In this document: piece after piece, positions 59,001 through 64,000 of the stretch
How the letters are laid out: each line of letters begins with the position of its first letter
Numbering within the stretch: the stretch's first letter is position 1
Assembly (NCBI GenBank): GCA_963978905.1
Contig: OZ022257.1
Coordinates: forward strand, 7,834,509 to 7,898,508
Origin: Trichostrongylus colubriformis
Lineage: Eukaryota > Nematoda > Chromadorea > Rhabditida > Trichostrongylidae
Length of the DNA stretch: 64,000 nucleotides
Direction of reading: 5' to 3'
Program-made: the position numbers and the translations under genes
Notes under the pieces: generated by a model
The model's database searches: none
The model's input: only the letters and a program-made list of their open reading frames with translations
Told to the model about the DNA's origin: nothing

Positions 59001-62000
59001 TTTGTATCTAATGCAGTGAATCTGAGAGAGAAAAAAGATACTCGAAAGTTCTGTGAATTATTTCTTCGAAAAGCGAGTGCTGAAACTCACCTCACATAAG
59101 GCGTTTCCCACTGTACCGTTGATGAACGAGGTTTTTGCTGTTCTTCACGGTGAGTTGTCTCTTTTGTATACGTTTGATAGTTGTAGCTTCTGTTCTCCTG
59201 TTGTGGTATGCTCGAGTATTGGGCCGAATGTGATCGTGGACTGTACGGCCGTGGTGCATACGGCTTGCTGTCATAATGTGGTGGGGCATACGCTATGGGT
59301 TCTTCTATATATGATGGCGCATGGGATGAATAACTCTCATGAGGGTTAGTAGGTGTAAAGGGTCGTGGGGAACTGTTAAAGACGTTTCCATGTGATGAAT
59401 GTTGTATGGTTCGTATAGGGGCAGTGTACGTTTGAAAGGTTGGTGTGGGTCGTTGGGATTGGGATGGTGGCGGCGGCGGTGGTGGTGTTGGTGCTGGGGC
59501 TGGTTCAAGCTTTTTTTCGATAAATGCTTTAGAAGATGGATTATTAAATGTTTGATATAGATTTTTTGGCACGGCATCAAAGCTGGATGGCAACATTGGC
59601 TCAGCCGTTTGCTGAAAATAACAGCATTATCGATTGGAGTCGAATTTTTTCAGACGAGAATTAACTTACTTGGGGCATTACGCTCGAATTGGAATATCCA
59701 TGAACGTTGCTGATCGAATCAGTGTGGTAGGAATGAGGGGGCGGAGCATAAACCTTAATAGGATTACTGTTTACCGTTTACTTTACATTTATTATTTTAC
59801 TATTGATTGTTTTGTGGTTACTTTTTGCATCAGTCCATGCACTGGGTTCTCTTGAAATCGTATCAGGAAATATTCGTTTTTTGTGGCAATGGCTAGTGGC
59901 GCTGCTGCAGCAGAAGTGTCAAATCCGAGATCGAACCTTCCACGCGCCAAACAAGTTTCTTATTTTCCGTGTATGTACACTGGTAACACTGGTATCAAAT
60001 CCATCAATAAGGTTTCGTAGATGGTTTCTGGACCTACTCTCCCATCAATCAGTATTGATTTTCTATTTTTTTTAAACTGTCGAGTTTGTATCTACAGGGG
60101 GTGCCAAAAAAAAAGTAATTTTGTCTCCTCCACTTTCGACCCCATTTAGCCAAACTACAGTAAATTCTATTGAGGTATTCTCATCCCCAGAAACAAGAGC
60201 AGACCTAACTCTATCACTATACTCCGTGGCAGCCTCCTGCACGAGCAGGAACGGGAGCAAGGAAAGACTGAACAAGATGTATCACCTCAACTGGGCAAAA
60301 TCCGAATTTTCTTCGCCCTCTTTCACAACCTTGCTGACGTCCGTTCAATCTGGGTACCTAAGGGGATTCATACCGGATGGTGTTCTTTAACATTGCGTTT
60401 TTCCCGGGTTCCCAGCGCTCTTCGTTTCCAAGAGCCAAAACGTTCCCCTACCACTGAAACCCCTCCGGAGGCGGATTTGAGGCATGAAAATGATACTTTG
60501 GATCATAGCAGCCTTGTCCAAGCAGCAGGGGCTCTGTGACTTCCAAGAACCGAAGGGCCAACCCTCAGGAAGCTTACCACAAAGGACCTACCACGGAGCT
60601 TGGCTCCACTGTTTTTAGCGAATTTTTAAATGTAGGTACTCCGAAGCCCGACTGCGCCGAATGAAACCTCCATATTTTTATGAACATGAACGTGAGGAGC
60701 CACAGCTTGTTCCTACTTTTGGAGGAACATTTTGGGAATGTTTTGCCCCAATACCTTTATCTCTTTCGTTTCCCTACGTTTTGTAAAATTGGCAGATGTG
60801 AGCCGTGGGCAAAATTACTTTTTTTTGGCACCCCCTGTATATCATTGTGTGTGAGGCATTACAGTTTTCTATAGCGGTACGTTCCACACAAAGCGTGTCA
60901 ATCTATGTGCGATCGATATAAATCAATAATCGATTGTAAGTATATCCATTTCACTTGTCGACCAACCTGTTCTCTGGGCGGATTGCGTTCCAGCTGATTG
61001 AAGTGCGAGCCGTACGGCCGATTTCCGTCAGACAAGCGTTCATGCGATCCGTCCACTCGTCCATCGGATAGATTCGGGACGTCACCTATATTAATGTGGT
61101 CATTAGTCTTGATATTTTTAATTTGAAACATTGTTACTATTACTAATAAATTAATTCAAGTAGTGACCCTGATTGTTAAAATAGGGATGGTCAAACATTA
61201 ACAAGGTCTGATTGAAAAAAGAGCATTCTTCAACATGATGGAAATCTCTAGGGGGAGCCCCGCATAAGCCTCTACGTGCCCAAGCCATGAGTTCATACGC
61301 CATTTTCCAGACAACGTTATAAATTTCATGTCCAAAAAGTTCATCATAACATTTTTCGAATTAGTTAATTACCATCAACCTCCTCGCTTACTCACCTCGA
61401 ATCTGTTCGTAGTAGCCGGTCTTGCGCAAGCGAGCGGCTGCGTGCTTAAAAGAGGATTTGAGCAGTATTAATATGATTATAATCTACTTTTATCTCAATT
61501 TAGTTGGTGACATACAAATGACACACACTTATTTAGTTATTAGGTTGAGGGCAACTTTTTACAAAATTTTCATTATTTCTTTCTTTCGACATCCAACTTT
61601 CATACCAAAAAATCGGCCTCGATTTTGAAAAATTATCCCGCTATTATCATTCGTTCACATTTGCATACCAGATATACATTATTAATAATAAAATTGAAAA
61701 AAAATGAAAAAAGCTATTTCAGATCGGTAAAAAATCAACATAGAATATAAATTTGGAGCCTATTAGGCGTGCCTCTCTGTTCGCAATCTATGTAGCCCTG
61801 GCGGCCACAAGTCCTTTCTCAAAAAAGCACGACTTTGTTCGCAATTGCAGAGATCGGAGGTCGCTTTGAAATCGCTGCATAGTACTATGTGCCATCTTTA
61901 TGAGTTTAAATCACAGAAGTTTCTGGAAACTTTCAAAAAAGTTTGGCGAAAATGCGCAAAAACAATCCCACAACCCAATGATACCCTGAATGCGACACTT

Positions 62001-62990
62001 ACCTGTAATGCCGCACTGTCCACAGTGGGACGGGTTTTGTCGGACGGCGCTGAAAATAATTGATTTTTGATTCGAGCGACTAAGAAATTTCAATCGATGA
62101 CGATCAATGTATCGATTTACCAGGTATGGAATTGTTGTTACGTCGCTGTGTCTGCGTTGCCTTCCACCCGCCAGATGGTAGTGTCGTTGACTGAACTTAG
62201 GGATTAGGAAGACAACAATCATACCCTATATATAAACTAGGAGTTTGGTGTGTTTGTATGTTTGTCTGTCCACCCTGTGGTTTGATTACCCAAGTTTGGG
62301 GTACAGTACGGACGTGGGTGAGTGGCTAGAGTGAGTACGTGGAGAGAGTGAGAGTGTTTGGCGGGGTGAGAGAGTTCGATACACGCGCTAATTTTGCATG
62401 CTTCTATGTATGACGCGCAGTAGTGTGCGCCAGCCCAACTGGTAGTAAATAAAATTTGCTATCAATCGATATTCTTCGCCCTTGAGCTGCAGCGGCGTAT
62501 TGATCGATGCGCGAGTTTTAGGACATCTTAAAAATTTTATGGCCTGGTTTTGCATGAGGCTGTAAACGCAATACATAAGCTTAAATATGAGGGTGTTAGA
62601 AGCACTAGTAGTATTGATTTATTGATTTATCATAGGATCTTCGACAAAAAAGTTTCGACGGAATATCGCGTATTTGATGATTTTTTCTGAGAGCTTTTTC
62701 ACGAGATGCAGCTGTCTTACGCAAAAACAATTTGTGCTCCTCTGCTTCCTGGATTTTTTCATTGATCAAGGAGTCATTTATTTATTTATTGATTGAGGTT
62801 CTATTCTCTCGAAAAGGTAATCATTTTCACTGAGACAATCTCCCTTTTTCAATAACAAAATTCTAAGAAACCATAAGCATACTGTAGATCGTATCTGATC
62901 TTGAAAAAATTCTGAAATCAGTCAATAAAATCAATTTTTACTCACGGATAAGAGTGGAGGGGGTGGAGGAGGCGGTGGCGGGGGTCCCAT
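22410..62990 (-). CDS. zyx-1: Zyxin (ZYX-1 type), full-length LIM adaptor
   Basis: Thirteen exons in agreeing phases: 62990-62946, 61444-61396, 61085-60967, 59753-59670, 59611-59091, 58419-58353, 55493-55440, 44499-44400, 33588-33524, 28168-28064, 24262-24084, 23071-22924 and 22496-22410. They give 1623 bases, 540 residues and TGA at 22412-22410. The protein starts [15 protein letters not shown] after an in-frame TGA. Residues 16-345 are a Pro/Ser/Tyr-rich region with a second polyproline run ([14 protein letters not shown]) and a leucine-rich [11 protein letters not shown] motif before the LIM block. LIM1 is about 349-402, LIM2 409-461 and LIM3 468-533, all with complete zinc ligands. Zyxins bring Ena/VASP-type actin regulators to adhesion or dense-body sites and can signal to the nucleus; C. 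elegans is described as having a single such gene. The two largest introns (10-11 kb) flank exon 8. The separate short paralogue lies downstream. Confidence 0.9.
22924..23071 (-). CDS. zyx-1: zyx-1 exon 12 (LIM3)
   Basis: 148 bases encoding [20 protein letters not shown] through [11 protein letters not shown]. 45 of 49 residues match the paralogue exon. Confidence 0.97.
24084..24262 (-). CDS. zyx-1: zyx-1 exon 11 (LIM2)
   Basis: 179 bases from TTTTCAG to GA/GTGAGT, encoding [20 protein letters not shown] and the remaining LIM2 ligands. Confidence 0.97.
26268..26864. mobile_element. Long inverted-repeat element
   Basis: The arms of roughly 220-250 bp (26268-26515 and 26640-26864) are inverse copies. 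They share TTTTTCCCTCAAA, TAGTACAAGTTCTCACGCAT, CATCTCCCGGATAA and AAAATGAGGT blocks, around an AT-rich centre with AAATTTTT runs. There is no coding sequence. Its terminus GGTTCTTTCGTT does not match the other foldback families here. Confidence 0.8.
27637..27712 (+). repeat. tRNA-like fragment (SINE head or tRNA pseudogene)
   Basis: An A-box-like GGTGGTGCAGTTGGTAAAAA is followed about 30 bases later by a B-box-like GAGGATCGTATCCAAG. The cloverleaf is poor, so a functional tRNA is unlikely. Confidence 0.35.
28064..28168 (-). CDS. zyx-1: zyx-1 exon 10 (second part of LIM1)
   Basis: 105 bases from TTTTCAG to AAC/GTATGT encoding [20 protein letters not shown] and onward to CSDCYN; phase 0 at both ends. 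Confidence 0.97.
28405..28524 (-). mobile_element. tRNA-derived SINE, copy 1
   Basis: Bases 28524-28451 fold as a near-complete cloverleaf. There is a 7-bp acceptor stem, a D arm with AATGGATTA loop, a 5-bp anticodon stem with loop CCGGAAA, and a T arm with B box GGTTCGAGTCC. Position 33 is C instead of U, which argues against a working tRNA. It is followed by a tail (GAAGCTTTTGCCCATAACTC and AGCAACCTTCTAGTAGC) that also follows the tRNA-like head at 50232. A shared head plus shared non-tRNA tail marks a SINE. Part of the tail recurs near 28709-28735. Confidence 0.75.
30418..30563. repeat. Tandem duplication, two units of 73 bp
   Basis: The units 30418-30490 and 30491-30563 start GCTCCCAAACGACC and end GTCCACGGA, and differ at only two positions by eye. 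There are no further copies next to them. Confidence 0.92.
31740..31973. mobile_element. GGGTGTGT-family MITE, clean copy
   Basis: The termini GGGTGTGTACCCTTACGTCA and, inverted, GGGTGTGTACCCTTATGTCA are nearly identical over about 20 bases and continue as a weaker match into a GC-rich interior. It has no coding capacity and serves as the reference for the worn copies elsewhere in the window. Confidence 0.82.
33524..33588 (-). CDS. zyx-1: zyx-1 exon 9 (first part of LIM1)
   Basis: 65 bases from ATTTCAG to CAG/GTACGT encoding [20 protein letters not shown], with the first CX2C of LIM1. It enters in phase 1 from exon 8. Confidence 0.95.
34327..34459 (+). CDS. Candidate exon, nested plus-strand gene, product unknown
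   Basis: Between CCCAG and AAG/GTAACG the frame reads [20 protein letters not shown], then an acidic stretch and [16 protein letters not shown]. The CX2C pair could be half of a zinc site. Composition is coding-like and GC is higher than its flanks. A second donor (TGG/GTAAGC) lies 18 bases further. I do not recognise it. Confidence 0.35.
34991..35020. repeat. (CAG)10 microsatellite
   Basis: Ten uninterrupted CAG units with a short AATAAATGCG lead. It is not inside any exon I can support. Confidence 0.97.
36166..36292 (+). CDS. Candidate terminal exon, nested plus-strand gene, product unknown
   Basis: A good TTTCCACAG acceptor leads into a lysine-rich frame ([20 protein letters not shown]) ending HHAME and TAG. 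It enters in phase 2, which does not match the phase-0 exit of the 34327 exon, so an exon would be missing between them. Confidence 0.33.
36521..36981. mobile_element. Foldback element with internal direct repeats
   Basis: The arms 36521-36680 and 36818-36981 are inverted copies starting GGCACTATTTACCC and sharing CTCCAACCGATGCGGTC and CACGAATATGA blocks. A third, direct copy of the TATTNCGACCC and ATGACATNNGTTTGGCG block lies at 36720-36790. It has no transposase. Confidence 0.78.
37057..37073. repeat. Poly-C tract (17)
   Basis: An uninterrupted run of C next to the foldback at 36521-36981. Confidence 0.95.
38559..38825 (-). other. Proline-rich open frame, possible optional exon
   Basis: A GC-rich island on the same strand as zyx-1. 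The frame reads [20 protein letters not shown], then [20 protein letters not shown], to a TGA at its left end. The ELEEMWQAL stretch looks like a leucine-rich LD-type helix followed by prolines, a layout seen in adhesion adaptors, but there is no firm acceptor, donor or phase match to zyx-1. It could equally be a GC-rich repeat. Confidence 0.25.
41082..41359 (+). CDS. Candidate exon, nested plus-strand gene, product unknown
   Basis: A TATGCAG acceptor is followed by an open frame containing [20 protein letters not shown], then a charged helix ([13 protein letters not shown]), ending at TGA 41357-41359. A weak donor (AAC/GTGAAG) just before the stop would join in phase to the exon at 43535. 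The beginning also forms a small hairpin (CGGGTAATC and its inverse), so the exon start is uncertain. Confidence 0.38.
42296..42565 (+). repeat. Dispersed repeat R, copy 3
   Basis: Very close to the copy at 13416, sharing GGGATGCGCCGCACATTCTA, GCGGTGGCCAGCCGATGTAC and AGGGATGGAAGGCTTGG. Confidence 0.85.
43357..43370. repeat. Poly-C tract (14)
   Basis: An uninterrupted run of C inside zyx-1 intron 8. Confidence 0.95.
43535..43661 (+). CDS. Candidate terminal exon, nested plus-strand gene, product unknown
   Basis: A TATCCCAG acceptor leads to a charged frame with [20 protein letters not shown] and a lysine-rich end ([11 protein letters not shown] 43659-43661). It enters in phase 2 and has the composition of a real C-terminus. 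No homologue comes to mind. Confidence 0.4.
44400..44499 (-). CDS. zyx-1: zyx-1 exon 8 (leucine-rich motif before LIM1)
   Basis: 100 bases from TTTTCAG to CAA/GTGAGT, phase 0 in and phase 1 out. It encodes [20 protein letters not shown] and [13 protein letters not shown], the linker into LIM1. It is the exon whose donor could choose between the two LIM cassettes. Confidence 0.85.
44640..44705 (-). repeat. tRNA-like sequence with exact B box
   Basis: Read on the minus strand it has TGGTAGTGGTCCGAGG (A-box-like) and GCGGGTTCGAATCCC (B box). The acceptor stem cannot be completed at its 5' end, so it is probably a tRNA pseudogene or a SINE head. Confidence 0.4.
45800..46065 (-). repeat. Dispersed repeat R, copy 4 (inverted)
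   Basis: On the minus strand it reads GATGCGCTGCGCATTCTAGT, ATACAATGACTTGCGGTGAC and CACCATGAGAGTGGAAATGC, matching copies 1 and 3 in order. Confidence 0.82.
50232..50330 (+). mobile_element. tRNA-derived SINE, copy 2
   Basis: The head GGTATCGGCAGTGTATTGGA and TTAGCAC with B box GGTTCAAGCCC matches the head at 28524-28451. It is followed by the same tail (GAAGATTCTGCCCATAACTC, AGCA). The acceptor stem has one mismatch and the anticodon loop differs, as expected for a repeat rather than a tRNA gene. Confidence 0.75.
50400..50600 (+). repeat. Dispersed repeat R, copy 5 (partial)
   Basis: It keeps GCTGGATGGCTTGGTTGGCA, ATCATGAGAGTGGAATACGC and the CTACTACAGTACCTTCGCCC end; the first half of the unit is lost. 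Confidence 0.65.
51473..51797. mobile_element. Foldback element, copy B
   Basis: The inverted arms carry GGAAAAATGAGTTT, TTATGTTGTATTTGCCTAAT and GTGAATCCGTCTAAGATACA-type blocks. The centre shares CAGTCCCACACACCGTCCCC with copy C at 57511. Confidence 0.8.
53508..53733. mobile_element. GGGTGTGT-family MITE
   Basis: The inverted termini share the pattern ATNTGTGCA...AGGACAGAATTTCG; the right end read inward is GGGATGTGTGCAGTCAGGCC. It is non-coding and lies in zyx-1 intron 7. Confidence 0.6.
54812..55223 (+). mobile_element. Promoter-to-poly(A) unit with three hairpins: solo LTR or non-coding RNA gene
   Basis: A TATA box (CATATAAAAGGGC, 54811) is followed by CAGTCAGTCAGCCAG. Then the element GACTTAGTGTC occurs three times (54891, 54939, 54991), each able to pair GAC with GTC, two of them extended by CCGAC/GTCGG-type pairs. 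A canonical AATAAA lies at 55218-55223, with CTTGTCTACT beyond it. TATA box, short transcribed part and poly(A) signal within about 410 bp is the layout of an LTR. I cannot fix the TG...CA ends or a target duplication, and no internal retroelement is attached. It sits in zyx-1 intron 7, opposite in strand. Confidence 0.5.
55440..55493 (-). CDS. zyx-1: zyx-1 exon 7
   Basis: 54 bases from AAATCAG to AAG/GTAAGT encoding [18 protein letters not shown], phase 0 at both ends. The frame is open upstream to a second possible acceptor (TTTGAG, exon start 55531, phase 1), which would add [11 protein letters not shown] and fits the cassette exon at 56706-56804. Confidence 0.8.
55746..55940. mobile_element. 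GGGTGTGT-family MITE
   Basis: The left end GGGGTGTGCGCTATAAGGAC and the right end read inward (AGGGGTGTGTCATCAGGAAA) continue into matched AAANTACGCGT and CGCG blocks. Confidence 0.72.
56706..56804 (-). CDS. zyx-1: Candidate optional exon of zyx-1
   Basis: 99 bases from TTTCATCCAG to a strong CAAG/GTGAGC donor, phase 1 on both sides, encoding [20 protein letters not shown] and [12 protein letters not shown]. Its exit phase fits the longer form of exon 7. Its entry phase does not fit exon 6 (phase 0) unless a weak internal CAG is used or another exon exists. Coding character is good; its place in the transcript is open. Confidence 0.5.
57188..57416. mobile_element. GGGTGTGT-family MITE
   Basis: The left end GGGTGTGATCATTAGGACAG and the right end read inward (GGATGTGTGTCATTGGGACA) both run into GAAAATTCG. 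Confidence 0.75.
57511..57894. mobile_element. Foldback element, copy C (best termini)
   Basis: The ends GGAATCGTCCACGGAAAAAT and, inverted, GGAATTGTCCACGGAAAAAT followed by GAGTT define the family's terminus. The centre shares AAACAGTCCCAC and GGCCAAGAA blocks with copy B. Confidence 0.82.
58353..58419 (-). CDS. zyx-1: zyx-1 exon 6
   Basis: 67 bases after TTTTTTTTCAG encoding [20 protein letters not shown] and VE, ending GAG/GTTAGT. Phase 2 in, phase 0 out. Confidence 0.82.
59091..59611 (-). CDS. zyx-1: zyx-1 exon 5 (proline/tyrosine-rich)
   Basis: 521 bases from TTTTCAG to AG/GTGAGT, the longest zyx-1 exon. It starts [20 protein letters not shown] and contains the [15 protein letters not shown] run and many Ser/Tyr/Pro repeats ([15 protein letters not shown]). 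This is the kind of sequence that binds SH3 or EVH1 domains in zyxins, though I see no exact FPPPP motif. Confidence 0.88.
59670..59753 (-). CDS. zyx-1: zyx-1 exon 4
   Basis: 84 bases encoding [20 protein letters not shown] and SNSSVMPQ, ending CAA/GTAAGT, phase 0 at both ends. The acceptor is CTATTAAG rather than the usual TTTCAG; the frame hits a stop 27 bases upstream, so the exon cannot extend far. Confidence 0.72.
59754..60966. other. zyx-1 intron 3
   Basis: It is mostly the TA-flanked transposon remnant at 60095-60837; I see nothing else to annotate. Confidence 0.6.
60095..60837. mobile_element. Non-autonomous TA-flanked DNA transposon
   Basis: Inverted ends of about 28 bases start CAGGGGGTGCCAAAAAAAA, continue AGTAATTTTG, and are flanked by TA on each side, as in Tc1/mariner elements. 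The two ends differ by one A in the A-run. The 743-bp interior has no transposase motif. The terminus differs from the element at 9707, so it belongs to another family. Confidence 0.87.
60967..61085 (-). CDS. zyx-1: zyx-1 exon 3
   Basis: 119 bases encoding [20 protein letters not shown], then [19 protein letters not shown]. Phase 1 in from exon 2, phase 0 out at CAG/GTTGGT; the acceptor is ATTAATAG. Confidence 0.8.
61396..61444 (-). CDS. zyx-1: zyx-1 exon 2
   Basis: 49 bases between TTTTAAG and CGAG/GTGAGT encoding [16 protein letters not shown]; phase 0 in, phase 1 out. Confidence 0.8.
61445..62945. other. zyx-1 intron 1
   Basis: An AT-rich intron holding the SL1-like sequence at 62279 on the opposite strand, followed by a GAGTGAG-rich stretch. 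Nothing else was recognised. Confidence 0.6.
62279..62400 (+). ncRNA. SL1-like spliced-leader RNA gene or pseudogene
   Basis: Positions 62279-62300 match the nematode SL1 leader at 20 of 22 bases, with G for A at leader positions 6 and 21, and are followed immediately by GT, as in SL RNA genes. A copy made from a trans-spliced mRNA would lack the GT donor. The core GATTACCCAAGTTTGGGGTA can form the short ACCCAA/TTGGG stem. An Sm-like AATTTTG lies at 62390-62396, further downstream than in C. elegans SL1 RNA and ending in C where a purine is expected. A TATA-like CTATATATAAAC lies about 50 bases upstream. The weak Sm site and GAGTGAG-rich body suggest a diverged or dead copy. Confidence 0.5.
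62946..62990 (-). CDS. zyx-1: zyx-1 exon 1 (start codon, polyproline)
   Basis: The ATG at 62990-62988 opens [15 protein letters not shown] and leaves through TCC/GTGAGT in phase 0. An in-frame TGA lies four codons upstream, so this is the first ATG of its frame. A poly-Pro start of this type is what I recall for nematode ZYX-1 long forms. Confidence 0.82.
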
Positions 62991-64000
62991 AGTTCGTCGT
63001 CAAATGGAAACGGTGCCGGTACGTGCACGTATGAACGAGCTCGAGCAAGTCTAAACGAACATGTGGAAAATCGATAATTGATTCACATTACCGTATCTCT
63101 TTGCGGAAAATTTAAGGAACGAAAAGAGAATTTTTCGATCATTCACTCTTTCAGGAGCTAATAAATACCAAGAAACAGTTGTTAGATGAGGTTTATCTGG
63201 CCTGATGGGTGGTGCAATTAGTTATTTTGGGAACGGTGATGTTCCCACCAATCAACTCCAACCCACGTGTGTTCCACCCAGCCAGTCAAAGGCCCACAAG
63301 AATCACATGAACCCAAAAGATGTTGCTATACGGAACAGTTAGAGATGATAGGCTCCGACAAGGCAAGTGGATTACGGTAGCCATGTGAACCATAATATTC
63401 GTTAATTTTTATGATTAGCCTGTAAGATTGACAACGGCATGTGGCTCTAATAAAGTGCATCTAGCCCTTAAAAATTCAAAAAAATGAAGTGAAATAAGGC
63501 GTTACCTTGGTGTTGGATAATGGGGCAGTGGTGAGAGGTAGCTCATGTCCGTTACGTAACAGAATGGGGATTCGAAGCGTCAAACACCCAACGACAGCAA
63601 CAGCAGCGGCCAGCTTTTACACACTGTGGCCGAAGCGTCGATGCTACTCATTCCGCACCCATCTCACTATCGCCCACACAAACGCTATCTCGTCGAGATT
63701 ACAAATAATTCTCGGCTTAGCGTGGAAAACGGGGTTGGTCGTCGAGGGATTCACCGCGTTTTTCTGCGATCGCATAGCATCATACCGAAGTGAGAAAGGG
63801 ATGAGTCCACTTGAGCATATGATTCCAAGGCCACCCGGGTACATGTGGGGAGCTCCGCCCACAGAAAGTAGCACAAGTACGCAGGAAGGAAAGGGAACTA
63901 AGCGTGTGGTGAATCTTCGAGTTTTTCCGCTTTCTACAGGACAACGTTGGCAGAAGAAGTAAGGATCAGTCCAATTGCGACCATAAAGCAGCCAACGTCT
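62991..64000. other. 5' flank of zyx-1
   Basis: It should include the promoter. A GGGCGGAGC-type GC box reads on the minus strand near 63855. A 151-codon open frame on the plus strand (63507-63962) lacks any recognisable domain and I do not call it a gene. Confidence 0.4.

Noticed and set aside
63507..63962. Plus-strand open frame of 151 codons upstream of zyx-1
   Set aside because: No recognisable domain, no splice or repeat support, and the position suits the zyx-1 promoter; open frames of this size can arise in GC-rich flanks.
1..64000. CRISPR arrays, bacterial operons or phage genes
   Set aside because: Spliced exons with zyxin LIM domains and eukaryotic repeats run through the window; no short regularly spaced repeat arrays or prokaryotic gene layout were seen.

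Overview
The window reads as nuclear DNA of a nematode, most likely a strongylid or hookworm-type species (inference). Supporting signs are small exons with TTTTCAG-type acceptors, long repeat-filled introns, many foldback elements, an SL1-like spliced-leader sequence, and a zyxin gene that starts with a poly-proline exon. No species marker is present.

The dominant gene is a zyxin orthologue (zyx-1 type) on the minus strand, 62990 down to 22410. I traced 13 coding exons whose splice phases all agree. They encode about 540 residues: a proline-rich N-terminal half and three LIM domains with every zinc ligand in place. A second, complete set of LIM exons with its own stop lies just downstream on the same strand (11966 down to 8419). 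It is joined in phase to a 79-codon proline-rich exon with its own ATG at 15264, giving a short 272-residue zyxin paralogue. The pair could be two tandem genes or one locus with two alternative 3' LIM cassettes.

The left edge (406-3862, plus strand) holds the 3' part of a PIN-domain gene, tentatively SWT1-like. A possible divergent 5' exon of another gene lies on the minus strand at 205-45. Four exon-like segments on the plus strand (34-44 kb) sit inside a zyx-1 intron and may be pieces of one or more nested genes.

Most remaining DNA is mobile or repetitive. It includes a decayed Tc1/mariner element with perfect 25-bp termini (9707-10620), a transposase-less TA-flanked element (60095-60837) and palindromic Tourist-like MITEs with TAA target duplications. 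There are also a MITE family ending in GGGTGTGT, a foldback family whose fullest copy begins GGAAT, a tRNA-derived SINE present twice, a dispersed repeat of about 270 bp in five copies, and a promoter-to-poly(A) unit with three repeated hairpins that may be a solo LTR (54812-55223). An SL1-like sequence, 20 of 22 positions matching and followed directly by GT, lies in zyx-1 intron 1 on the opposite strand (62279-62300).

All identities are from reading translations by eye; no database search was possible.
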